Shown: positions 23,359 through 33,734, numbered from the stretch's first letter. The stretch: 64,000 nucleotides of DNA from Auriscalpium vulgare (GCA_019915015.1 JAHBBC010000012.1:1302001-1366000); one strand, 5' to 3'. Translations and numbers: made by a program. The notes: generated by a model from the letters alone, not told the origin.

Positions 23359-25423
23359 ATGCCATCCTCCTCCTCTTCCCTCCCTGCGCTCTCTTCCTCC
23401 CCTCCGTCGGAGGTCTCTCCAACGTCCTCTGGCCTGGCCCGGACGCGATCAGGAACGCGCGCTGCCCAGAAGCGCGCTCAGGACGATCGCGACTACAACG
23501 ACAGCGACCAAGATGAGGAGCCTTCAACGAAAAGGCTGTGAGCAGCACCCCGTTTCCATTATCATGACCTCACGCTGTTCGTTTTAGGTGTCTCTTCCTC
23601 AGCACCAAGAGGAAAGACGCGCTTCGAAAGGCCGCCCGTCGCCTTCCCCGCGTCGTCTGCCCCTGGTTGGGCATTGACCCCCACAGCATCATCCAGTATG
23701 GTAAGGCTTGCTCTCTCGAGGGCAAGGAGCGGGACGATGTCCTGAAAAAATAGTGAGTGCTGTCGTTGATATTTCGTGCATATACTCACGCTTTCCCCTA
23801 CAGTGACGAAGATTCCCGACGGGAGCTCGAATTTGCCTACCAGGATCTTCTCAAGATAGACGATGGACTTCTGCGTGACATCAAACAGAACGACATGGCC
23901 GACCTTCGCGATATCATACGTGAGGTATGTCTTTAAATATATGCGCATATATTCCTGTCTCTGATGTCCTCCACAGCTCAAGACTGGCGCGCAGGGTGCT
24001 CGGTCAGACGACACCCGGCAGGTCAAGGTGCACATGGCCGCGCACGCGTCGCCTGAGCCCGGCACCGTCATCAAGGTGCCTGGAGCCGCCGTCACCGACA
24101 AGAGCACGCAAGGCTTTCAGTGCGTCGACACGGCACGGCTACTGTGTCCCTTCGACCAGCTGGCTGAGTTCAATAAGGACCCCGACGGGTAAGCATGCAT
24201 CCCAAAGCCCTGATCATGCTAATCAACTACATCCAGGATGATGCAGAAGCTCCAGGACGGTACTGTGAAGGCAACACATGAGGAACCACCCTCATTTCTC
24301 TATGACCCGGCCAAGGTCAACGTCGCAGAACACCCTCTGTCCGGGCTCTTCCAGGGGTTCTACCTGATACGCGTACGTCTCTTCATTTACCCTTTTCCTA
24401 TCTCGCTTATTAACCTTGTGTCGATAGACTTGGAAACTCATGTTTTGTGCATCAAAGTCCGTGTACTCCACCAAGGCCATATCACGCCCGAACAATGCCA
24501 CCCTCTGCGGCATGACGAGCGTTACGGAAAGGAGCATCGCGTACGCAGCGGTGCAGGTGCGTTGAAATACACCTTCTTTCCCATCACGTTGATAACAAGG
24601 TTCACAGGCACGATTCGCGCTGAGCTCCCAGCCGACTTGGACAGAAAAAGACGACAAATTCAACCTCAAAGCCTTCTTCCACCATCTCCTCGACTTCCTC
24701 AAGCTTGACCCCGAGTGGACGAAGACTCTCCTTGCTTCATGGAATGAGTAAGTGCTCATGTTGCCTGACGTGCTTGATGCTGAAGCAGCTGAATTCACAC
24801 ACAGGCTCATCTTCGGAGACAAGCACGGCCTCGCGAAGGATCCCGACGAGGACGCCGACAAGCCCAAGGACAATGCTCTCACACGCGCGAAAGCGCAGCT
24901 CGCAGCACGCAAGAAGGCCGCCGAAGACGCTCGCAAGGCCGCCGAAGACGCTGACCGAGAGGAGTCCGCGCCTCCCATGGACTTTGAGGATGAGCGCAGC
25001 GCTCCAGGTATGTGTTTCCTGGAGACGTGAATTAAACTAATGTGCGCTAGGTCCTACAGACGCAGCGCCACAGACCCCCGTCCCTTCCCGGCAATCGAGT
25101 CCTGCGCTGACGCCGCCGCCGTCGTCCCTCCCGATGAGCTCGTACCGACAAGACACCGCCTGGTCCGTCGCACAGCCTCACGCGAGCCGCCGTTGGACAG
25201 CTCATCGACGATGCCGACATCTCCCACCATGCCAAGTCCGACATCGTCGCATGCTACACCTGCCGTCGTGCAGCCTCGCCCCCTCAGGACTACCCAGGCA
25301 GCTACCGGCAACAGGGTCACGAAAGCCACTGCACCGAAGCCGAGGGCTCCCCCGAAGCCGAGGGTTCCGCCGAAGCCGAAGGCTGCGTCGAAGCCGAAGG
25401 CGACGCGTGCCCGTGGAGGGTAA
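23359..25423 (+). CDS. DUF6698-type protein, transposon passenger
   Basis: Exons 23359-23537, 23588-23752, 23804-23924, 23977-24188, 24237-24372, 24428-24556, 24608-24747 and 24805-25007 join in phase; the last exon starts at 25051. Start MPSSSSSLPALSSSPPSE. The N-terminus is disordered and Ser/Arg-rich, then the domain runs about residues 60-370: LRKAARRLPRVVCPWLG, TDKSTQGFQCVDTARLLCPF, SGLFQGFYLIR, NNATLCGMTSVTERSIAYAA, VQARFALSSQPTW, WTKTLLASWNE. I recognise this as the DUF6698 pattern, common in Agaricomycetes and of unknown function. The tail has Ala/Lys-rich helices and a PKPRAPPKPRVPPKPK repeat. Near 25150-25200 two frames are open and a small intron would be needed to reach the stop at 25421-25423, so the C-terminus is uncertain. 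It is divergent from the transposase gene. Confidence 0.75.
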
Positions 25424-25978
25424 CACTGACCGCGCTGTACCCTTTTTATCCTCTCTTTGCTCTCTCCCTTGCTGTTTGATGCTCATAATGCTCTGGATTG
25501 ACTTCTTCAACATTCTTTCGTGCTCGGACTGTCTAGACTGCTCGCATCGTGATGCTTTTTTACTCGGACATGCGCTGGGACTTCCTGACTCGTTTGTGGC
25601 TCGGTTTGTGGTATTTGGAACGGAGGCTGGTTTGCAACGTATGTACCTGTATGCACTGCGCGTTGTATTGCAATATAAGGATGACCTCCGAGGTCATCGG
25701 GTTCTGGCATTACAAGGGCTTATGGGAAGTTACCAACAGTATATGGCAATATAATGAGCTTCCTTGCTGGCCCGAGATCCCGCCAGCCCATCGTCATATA
25801 CCGGGATATATGGGCTCCCATGCGTGGCCCGTCTTATAAGGGACTATCTGCCAGGTGGCGCGACCCGCCGCCCACAAGGCATATGGCCTCTCACCTGGAA
25901 ATCAATATCAGTATATTGCCTTGTGGACTCGCCTCACCGCATCGGCCTTATGTACATTATATTGACATATATTAAGGT
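25424..25978. other. Right subterminal region of the transposon, palindrome-rich
   Basis: Non-coding. Contains the perfect palindrome at 25680-25698, a CATATA..TATATG inverted repeat near 25795-25811, GCTGG..CCAGC near 25766-25787, and CCAGGT..ACCTGG near 25851-25898. The 11-mer GCCAGGTGGCG is shared with the left end (near 16746). Confidence 0.6.
25680..25698. repeat. Perfect 9+1+9 palindrome in the right subterminal region
   Basis: GATGACCTC, a single C, GAGGTCATC. It has the same ACCTC-C-GAGGT core as the left-end palindrome. Confidence 0.8.
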
Positions 25979-26004
25979 ATAATATCTGGGGGCTTTTGCT
26001 GATG
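25979..26004 (-). repeat. Right terminal inverted repeat
   Basis: The reverse complement starts CATCAGCAAAAGCC; partner of 16717-16742. Confidence 0.85.
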
Positions 26005-26006
26005 CA
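26005..26006. repeat. Right target-site duplication (CA)
   Basis: Second copy of the CA at 16715-16716. The next base, 26007, continues the F2 codon split by the insertion. Confidence 0.6.
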
Positions 26007-26954
26007 AGACTGGCTCATCAATAGGATCCACATACCAAAAGCAGCGCCCCGTCGTCGTCTCCAAACTCCTGCCAAAAACGGCAGAAGCTCGAGTCTTTTG
26101 CATGGGCACCTTCAACTCGGAACCGAGGTCCGAACTCGCCCAAGTTTATCAGCACTTCCTGGTGCCAATATACCCCAATCCCCAGGCCACAGAAGATGAA
26201 ATACTTATACACCCTTCCGTGCCGTGGAAAGCAGGTGCTTGGGCTCTGGCACGGCCGATCAGCATTTCCACCTTGGACTTCTGCGAGCCGTGCGAAGACC
26301 CGGGCAGTGGTGAGCGTGCGATGATGGACAATGTGGCGTTGTCCATCTTGAACGTGGCGAAGGCGACGCGCGGCCTGGAATGGAGGCAGCGCATGCAAGA
26401 CCCGAGCTTCAGATCTGCCATGATACATGATTTCAATGTATGCCCCACTTGTTTCATAGGTCGCAGGTTCTCTGACGGACTCGCCCATTGGCACCCCTCT
26501 GTAGGCGTGTGAGAAGGCAAGGAAAACAAAGGCCAGAACAAAGGCCAAGTCCAGACACGTGAGTTGTCAGCTTCACGATATAGTATGGCTTGATAATCCA
26601 CTTCAGATCTCAAATGCTTCGGGTCTGACGCCTCTCGGTCTCGTGCTGCCAACGATACTGGAGCAGCCAACTGATGGAATCGACGCCGAAAAGGAGGGCT
26701 TGCAAAATCAATCTGAAATTGGCATTCACGCCGACATCGGGAGTGCCAGCGACGAGACACTACAAAATGTGTATCCTTCGAAGGTGTGTTTCTCTTGCCG
26801 ATCCTAAGCGGCTGAATCCTGATGACTATATACCTAGAGTCTCACGGGGTACAAATCTTCCCTCATGAGGCGAGCCTCAAAGACATCGCTCAGAGCAGCG
26901 AAACATATTTCCACGGCACTGCTGCACAGAACCCCGCTGATGAGCCGCTCATAG

Positions 26955-27693
26955 TAGGGTTTCCGCTTGTCCGGAAATATGAGCCACACTCATTATGTAC
27001 CTTTATGATATCGACATTCTATATACTTATCTAAGTTATCAAACTGGCTACGGTCTACTGCTGTCGAAAGTGTGTCGGGAATTATGACGGCCGATCTGAG
27101 TTCTCTTGATGAACCTGCTCTTCTGCGGCATCATTATGGCCAAGCGTGCTGGTAGAAAATATTTGATCATGATCTCAAGAAAGAAGGCAGAGTTGCACCC
27201 GGCCAATGCTCGAATTCGAAAGCAAGGCGCTCGAGCTTGACAAACGCACGGAACATCTGCCTCTTGGTCATCGACCGCGGGGTGCAGCTACGAGTTACAA
27301 AAATCTGCTGTGAAGTGCTCAGGCGGATGTTATACTAAAGGACAGTTTGGCAAAGCCCTTTTCTGTGACGCAGGGACCACTGCGTACTACCGGTTGAGTT
27401 TTGTTTGCAATACTTAGTTAACGAACCTCCGCTCTTTCCTGTAACGTTCGCGGGCTGGTTGACCCGGCCTCGGTCGTCTCATCCTTATGTTTGATACCGC
27501 CCAGGTTGTACACGCGGGCTGAGGCTCGCGTTACCAGCAGGAAGTGAGTCAAAGACGGCCACGCGGCCGACACAAACAGGCATGCCAGTGTGCGCGTACG
27601 GATGGGAATTGAAAGCGGCATCGTCGGCGTTTATGACAATGAAAGATAACTCACATTCCGAGTCCCAGCTCAGGATTTACAGTACCAACTATC
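26955..27693. other. Intergenic between F2 copy 2 and F1 copy B
   Basis: About 740 bp between convergent genes. No motif-bearing frame was found. The last 45 bases match the 3' flank of F1 copies A and C. Confidence 0.5.
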
Positions 27694-29047
27694 CTATTCC
27701 CGTGTCTGCCTGCCCAACCCGCATGGTAGACAAGATCGAACGACGGATATGATCGTGCGAGAAAACGAAACAATGCCTGTCGACAGCGCGTCAGTGCCAT
27801 GCAAAAAGAGGCGTGCACTCGCAATCTACCATTCGTGACTTTGTTATGGCGCCGTCGTTCCTTGTGTTCCGCATCGAGCTCCAGTATTTTCTCGGAAGAC
27901 GACTCTGCCTTAGCTTTGGCACGTGTCTTGGCAATAAATCGAGAGATGATGTTGGCTATGTCAAGGTTAAACCATCTGCTCACCATGGCCCGCTAACAGA
28001 AACACTCACCCTTTTCGTTGTGTTGGGACGCTGACGCATTACGCTGGCGCTCCCTGGCCATGTATTCTTCGATGCGCTCGCGACTCCGCTGCTCAGATTC
28101 AGCACGAATTCTGTTACGGACGTGTCAGATATGGAGTGGATATTGGGCATTTGTACATACCTCTCCAAAGCGGCAATCTCCTCAAAGAAATATTTAGCGT
28201 CCGTGAACTCGACAATGCTGGAAAGGTCCACGTCGAAGTCCACCACAGGCATAAACTGCTTCGCTGGATTCTCCTTGACGTCGAAAGGATCTCCGAGCGC
28301 TTCCCGGATCCAGTCCAGGTCGTCGCTGGATGCGTCGGACTCAGACAGATCCAAGGAGCACCCGTATGATGCACCATCGTCCTCGAGGCCGCCGTCGTCC
28401 TTTCTGGCCAAGGGGAAAGTGATTGGTGACGGAGCGGATGTCGGGTGAGTGGCCTTGTATGCTGCGCGCATCTGATTTTGACGCTGAACGTCTTTGGACC
28501 TTGCTTCAATTACGTCGATCATCTCGCGCACCGAAATCATCGGCGACAAACTGTGGTCAATGTTGGGGCCAGTGTCCGTTGTTACGCGGAGGGCGATTGC
28601 GTCCAACGTGTGATGATATAGGCCGACCCATGGAAGAGGAGGAGTCGGCAACAATGCCTTCCGGCCTCCAGGATGTGTCGCCGGAGCAATCGGGACGCAC
28701 ATAGCTTCGTCAGTATGATCGGTGTCCGATACCACTGGTAAGCTATTGCTGAGGATGTAACACGTGCATTCGTGATATCTGCGTTCAGGAAAAGGGAGAT
28801 CCAAAACCTAACGAGCATTCGGAATTAGGGCCAGACCAGGCCTGAAGACAGCGCAACTCGCGGAGGAGATGTACCCCACATACTTCCTTGGGTTCATTGC
28901 AGCCGCCTGCTCAGTCGCAACCGGATCCTCCAATGCCTCTAGGGTAGCGGCGGGGTTCAGCGTAAATACAACATATGCACCATATGTCGGGAGGAGGTAT
29001 GTGTTGCGCGAGAGAGGTTCGTTTGAAATGCCACGCGTCTTGGTCAT
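27694..29047 (-). CDS. Family F1 copy B, with a GC donor or broken first intron
   Basis: Same five-exon structure as copy A: 28862-29047, 28161-28807, 28010-28110, 27830-27955, 27694-27776, about 380 residues if intron 1 is removed. Start MTKTRGISNEPLSRNTYLLP. Core motifs RRYHECTCYILSNS, MCVPIAPATHPGGRKAL, PPLPWVGLYHHTLDAIALRV, FMPVVDFDVDLSSIVEFTDA and module 3 match A. Exons 3-5 are nearly identical to A. The difference is the donor of intron 1: A and C have GAC/gtgagt, while B has TCC/gcgagt. Unless this GC donor works, translation reads 17 codons further (SASCAVFRPGLALIPNAR) to a stop. Otherwise it is undamaged, so B is either newly broken or uses a GC-AG intron. It is tandem with copy C. 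Confidence 0.7.
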
Positions 29048-29107
29048 CGTGATATGCAGCTGGATAGAGGGGGGGTATGCTGATGGGACGCAAGCAAGAG
29101 TATCATG

Positions 29108-29115
29108 ATTTTATA
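29108..29115 (-). promoter_or_regulatory. TATA box of F1 copy B
   Basis: TATAAAAT on the minus strand, 61-68 bp upstream of the ATG, as in copies A and C. Confidence 0.6.
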
Positions 29116-29314
29116 GTCACAAGAACAAAAGGAAGTACTAGAGAGGTCGCCAGGGGTGCCGGTGAGAGACGAAGACCAACTCGCAGTACTTACGTCATAT
29201 ATCGAGAACAACACAACAACACGGCCTCGGAACTTTCGTCTTGTTTTCTCTCGCTTATCCAGACAAATAACTCACACTCCGAGTCCCAGCTCAGGATTTA
29301 CAATAACAATGATC

Positions 29315-30684
29315 CTATCCCCGTGTCTGCCTCCCCAACCCGCACGGTAGACACGATCCAACGACGGATATGATCGGGCGAGAGAACGAAACAATGCCTG
29401 TCGACAGCGCGTCAGTGCCATGCAAAGAGAGGCGTGCATTCGCTACTTACCATTCGTGACTTTGTTGTAACGCCGTCGTTCCTTATGTCCCTCATCGAGC
29501 TCCATTATTTTCTCGGATGAGGACTCGACCTCAGCTTTGGCACGTGTCTTGGCAATAAATCGAGATATGATGTTGGCTATGTCAACGTTAAACCATCTGC
29601 TCGCTCATGGCCCGCGAACAGAAACACTCACACTTTGGGGTGTGTTGGGACGCCGACGCATTACGCTGGCGCTCCCTGGCCATGTGTTCTTCGATGCGCT
29701 CGCGACTCCGCTGCTCAGATTCAGCACGGATTCTGTTATGGACGTGTCAGATGTAGAGTGAATACTGGACGCTGTACATACCTTTCCACCGCGGCAATTT
29801 CCTCGAAGAAATATTTAGCATCCGTAAACTCAACAACGGTGGAAAGGTCCACGTCAAAATCAACCACAGGCATAAATTGCTTCGCTGGATCCTCTCGGAT
29901 GTCGAAAGGATCTCCGAGGACTTCCCGGATCCCGTCCAGTTCGTCGCTGGATGCGTCGGACTCGGACAGATCAGAATCATCAAAGGAGCACCCGTATGAT
30001 GCACGGTCGTCCAGATCCTCATGGAGACCTCCGTCGTCCTCTCTGGCCAGTGGGGAAGTGAGTGGTGACGAAGGGGATATTGGTTGAGCGGCTACGCGCA
30101 GCTGACTTTGCCGCTGAACGTCTTCAGCCATTGCTTCCATCATGTCGATGACATCGCGCATGGAAATCATCGGCGACAGACTGTGGTCAACGCTGGGACT
30201 AAGGTCCGTTGTTACGCGGAGGTCGATTTCGTCCAACGTGTGATGATATAGGCCGACCCATGGAAGAGGAGGAGTTGGCGACAGGGCCCTCCGGCCTCCA
30301 GGATGTGTCGCCGGAGCAATCGGGACGCACATAGTCTCGTCGGTATGTTCGGTGTCCGATACCACTGATAAGCTGTTGCTGAGGATGTGACACGTGCATT
30401 CGTGATATCTGCGTTCAGGGTCAGGTAGATCCAAAAACTAACGAGGATTCGGAATCAGGCTAGGCCAGGCGCGTGAAGACAGCGCGACTCACGTCGGAGA
30501 TGTACCCCACATACTTCTTCGGTTTCAATGCAGCCGCCTGCTCAGTCGCGACCGGGTCCTCCAATGCCTCTAGGGTAGCGGCGGGGTTCAGTGTGAATAC
30601 AACATATGCGCCATATGTCGGGAGGAGGTATGTGTTGCGCGGGAAAGGTTCGATTGGGACGCCGTGAGCATCCGTCTGAGTCAT
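29315..30684 (-). CDS. Family F1 copy C, intact, unknown function
   Basis: Exons 30493-30684, 29782-30437, 29632-29732, 29451-29576 and 29315-29397 in phase, 385 residues. Start MTQTDAHGVPIEPFPRNTYL. Motifs are as in copy A, with FMPVVDFDVDLSTVVEFTDA and DELDGIREVLGDPFDIREDP. Exon 1 differs from A at very few residues. In the last intron copy C has gtaagtag, so reading through would hit a stop at once; this fixes the splice and the true C-terminus for A and B too. It faces the zinc-finger gene that starts at 30927. Function unknown. Confidence 0.8.
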
Positions 30685-30744
30685 CGCGGTATGCAGTTGG
30701 ATAGAAGCTGGGGAATATGCACCGGAACACAGGCGAGAGACATG

Positions 30745-30752
30745 ATTTTATA
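30745..30752 (-). promoter_or_regulatory. TATA box of F1 copy C
   Basis: TATAAAAT on the minus strand, 61-68 bp upstream of the ATG. Confidence 0.6.
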
Positions 30753-30926
30753 GCGAGAAGAACAAAAGAAAGTAGAAAGGTCGCCAGGGCCGTACTTCAA
30801 CGAGAGCTGGGTGTGACGCGAGTGTGACCAGCGCCCAAGTACGCACGGACGCATTTCCGCTTCGGCCAGAAACTGCGCACACACGAGAATTGCACAAGAA
30901 ACAGCCCGAATTTGCAGCAAGAACAA

Positions 30927-32177
30927 ATGAGCTTCCAGAATTTCCGCCTGGACGGCGTGTCGGTCCAGCACATTCCTCTCCAGACGCAAGACTTTGTACC
31001 ACAACCGCTCCCCGCATACCCTGCACCGGTCACCGCCATCTCCCCTGCCCCCACATCCAGCGAAAATGGCGGCCCCCGCAACGGACGAGGACCCTATGGG
31101 TCGGGCGACATGGACGACGGGTACACCCTGGTCTTTGACAACATGGACGCGTTCCAGGCGTGGAGAGCAAAGGAGGAGGAGGAGAAGGTCGTCGAGTTTG
31201 TGAAGGGCGATACCCATGGGTCGAAGGCCGTTCCCCCGAGATTCAAGGACCATGTCAAGCTTGTCTGCGCTCGCCATTCGAGAAGTGGCAGAAAGAAGTA
31301 CGTCAAGAAGTTTCCTGACCGGGTCCGCAAGGTGCCCAGTCGGAAGGTATGTGTGCCGTGTTTATATTCGTTGCGTGTCTGGTGACCGATGCTCATGTTG
31401 CTCTTTTCAGCTCGACGGCAAAGGATGCAACGCTTCTATGAGCTACAAGACGTACTTTGAGACTGACGAAATACGCGTCTGCTGTGAGTACCGTTGGCAC
31501 CGTTTGCCGGAGGTGCGAGCGCTGACCTGCCCTTAGATATCTCACAACATTCGCATGAGATTGGGGTTGCTAATCTACCATTTACTCGACGCGGACGGCG
31601 CGCCATGGCGGCGGGAAAACGCGTCGACGGAGGACGGTTGACGGAGGATGCTCCTCATAACGATCCAGAGGGTACACCGCCCGCAGGCTTGTCCTCGAGT
31701 ATCAGCGGCGCGCTCGGTGTTCCGCCTCAAGCGTCGTCGTCGGGCCTGCACATGCCACACGCATCTACTCCCCAGGAATCTAATTCCCCACCCATGCGCG
31801 CCCATCCCCCCGAGCATCCTGTTGCATTCGCGTCGCCGTATCCCCACTTCCCGTCCATGTCGATGCCGGCACCACCTGGCCTGGGGAGCGCGATCCCCCT
31901 GCAGCAGCACACGGAGCGGGAGCGCCTGGAGCGGGAGCGCTGGGACCGGCTGGATGTCCTCTATCAGAGCATCCGAAACAACGCGCGGCATTTCGAGTAC
32001 CCGCCCCCGTCTGTCGCTGCGCTGGAGAGCGTGCTCATGCGGATGTACTTCGAGAGCCCGCTGCCGGGTCCGCAAGCCCCGTTCATGGCTCCCCAGCCTG
32101 TCATGGCACAGAATGGTCACCCGATGGCCAGCCCTATGCAAAGTGGAAGTGCTTCTGGTGAAGAGGAAGAAGGTTAG
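30927..32177 (+). CDS. WRKY/GCM1-like zinc-finger protein, probable DNA-binding regulator
   Basis: Exons 30927-31346, 31411-31483 and 31537-32177 join in phase, 377 residues. Start MSFQNFRLDGVSVQHIPLQT, a conserved N-terminal stretch in Agaricomycete homologues. Residues about 68-185 hold the domain: TLVFDNMDAFQAWRAKEEEE, VPPRFKDHVKLVCARHSRSG, GCNASMSYKTYFETDEIRVC, YISQHSHEIG. The Cys..Cys..His-x-His spacing is that of the WRKY/GCM1 fold shared with MULE transposase zinc fingers and FAR1-type factors. The C-terminal half is Pro/Ser/Met-rich with a helical WDRLDVLYQSIRNNARHFEY segment. It is likely nuclear, and perhaps a domesticated transposase DNA-binding domain (inference). The target is unknown. 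Confidence 0.75.
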
Positions 32178-32495
32178 GACAGTAGCTATAGCACATCTTT
32201 CATTTTTGTTTCGTACATGCTTTCGATTGTGCGACCATCTGCCCAACGCAGACTTCTTGCAATGTCCTTTTGACCTATACCGTACCACCTAGCAAAATAA
32301 TCATGATATCTGCACTCGAGCACCTGGCATAATGGAGCCGCAGCCGTATTGCTGAAGTCGAAGTTCCCACGTTCCTGCATGTCTCAAGCGAGCGCGTCTA
32401 AGCTGCTCTTTCAATTTGCACGCGCTCCGCATCATCCGTTCGCCTTGCACTCCTGTCTTAGTCTTGCGACTTGACGATCCAAAAAAGCATCCAGA
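32178..32495. other. Intergenic, nothing recognised
   Basis: 318 bp between the zinc-finger gene stop and the UTP11 start; it should hold the UTP11 promoter. Confidence 0.5.
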
Positions 32496-33734
32496 ATGTC
32501 ATCCATGCGCAACTCCCTCCACCGGAGGAATCACAAAGAACGGTCTCAGCTCGCGCACCGGTCCAGACTCGGTTTCCTCGAGAAGCACAAGGACTATGTC
32601 CTGCGAGCTCGAGACTATCACTCCAAGAAGGACAGGATTACCCGTCTCAGGCAGAAGGCCGCAGATAGGAACAAAGATGAGTTCTACTTTTCTATGAATA
32701 AACAACGGACGGAGGTGCGTGTCCATTCTGTTCATTCTGACAGTGTAGCAGCTGAAGCATGTCCTTCAGGGCGGAGTGCACGTTCAGGACCGGGGAAATG
32801 CCAGCCTTCCCGTTGACATGGTCAAAGTTCTGAAGAGTCAGGACGAGAACTATATTCGGACTATGAGAACTGCTGGGTTGAAGGTGCGAGGAGGCCCACT
32901 GTGTTTGCTCCGGCACCGGCTAACTGTCTCTCAGAAAATTGAGAAGATAAAGGAGCAGCTGAGCGCGCTCGCCGATCTTTTACGACCTGGCTCTCTAGGC
33001 GGGCTGGACGAGTCGGATGAGGACGAACTCGACGAGGAGGATTTGAAAATCCTTCAAGATGCGGGTGTGATTGCCGGGCCATCCAAGTCAAGTGCAAGAA
33101 AGAAAGGCGGAGTGCCGGCGAGGCGTATCGTATTCGCTGAGAGCGCGGAAGAAGGTGCCCACATTCTACGCTTCTACCCGCTCCCAAAATCACTCACCAT
33201 CCACTGAACGCGATCAGCTCGACAGCTCGCAAAGTCACCGAAGTCGGGTGGTGACGCAGCGACTGTCGTGGTACAGGAACCTATTGATCTAGGGTGGAAG
33301 CAGCCGGTGGAGCCAAAGAAAACGAAGAAGTCGCGCCTTCCAGAGCCTCCGTCGCACGACGAGCGAGAAGCGCTTGCAGTAGAGCAGCGGCAAAGCGCAT
33401 CGGTATGTACAATTTACTTGTCCCTACCTCTTTGTGCAGCATGCTTATACACGCCTTGAAGGAACGTCGCGCGCGACTTCTGAAAGAACTATCCGCACGC
33501 TTGCACAGGGACCAAATGCTGCGGTACGCTGAACGGGAGCTCGAGATGCAAAAGCTGCTCATGGGAAAAGGGGGCTCCATGAAGTTGAAAGGGGTGGAGA
33601 AGGTGGGCGAAAATGAAGGCGATTCGGAGGACGAGGAGATGGGGGATTCTAGGCGGAAGTCGGGCCCGGGCCCGGTCGCGGAGAAAGCGTACAAGCCGCG
33701 GGTGTACAAATGGCGCGCGGAGCGGAAACGATGA
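32496..33734 (+). CDS. UTP11: U3 snoRNP protein UTP11 (small-subunit processome)
   Basis: Component of the nucleolar SSU processome needed for 18S rRNA maturation. Exons 32496-32714, 32770-32883, 32935-33154, 33218-33402 and 33462-33734 join in phase to 336 residues. The N-terminus [18 protein letters not shown] and [20 protein letters not shown] are diagnostic; then [39 protein letters not shown], an acidic insert, and the C-terminal [12 protein letters not shown] and [11 protein letters not shown]. Highly basic overall, as expected. The last intron has two AG sites; only the one ending at 33461 keeps frame. Confidence 0.95.

Larger units (their letters stand above)
16717..26004. mobile_element. 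Plavaka-type (CMC/CACTA-related) DNA transposon, 9,288 bp, with a DUF6698 passenger gene
   Basis: The ends are imperfect terminal inverted repeats with 14 identical outermost bases (CATCAGCAAAAGCC), then ATATTAT conserved on both sides (23 of 26 positions). The target duplication is CA. Inside are a minus-strand transposase gene (16920-21344) and a plus-strand DUF6698 gene (23359-25423), arranged head-to-head with about 2 kb between. Subterminal DNA on both sides is rich in short palindromes, including an ACCTC-C-GAGGT core at both ends. Boundaries were fixed by three agreeing facts: inverted repeat, duplication and restoration of the F2 reading frame. The transposase frameshift suggests this copy is not autonomous. 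Confidence 0.85.
16557..26954 (+). pseudogene. Family F2 copy 2, split in its first exon by a DNA transposon
   Basis: The 5' part (16557-16716) reads MASDLILGSLWVAHASMATA... up to LGSV. The 3' part begins at 26007 with KTGSSIGSTYQKQRPVVVSK and continues FCMGTFNS, ELAQVYQHFLVPIYPNP to 26437, then exons 26505-26558, 26607-26783 and 26838-26954. Taking out 16717-26006 (element plus one CA duplication) leaves 160 + 431 nt, exactly 197 codons with no stop. The remaining exons are also in phase, for 312 residues in all. The coding parts therefore show no other damage, so the insertion looks recent, or the element still excises. The C-terminus is basic (SSLMRRASKTSLRAAKH). The 5' end faces F1-A. Function unknown. 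Confidence 0.8.
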
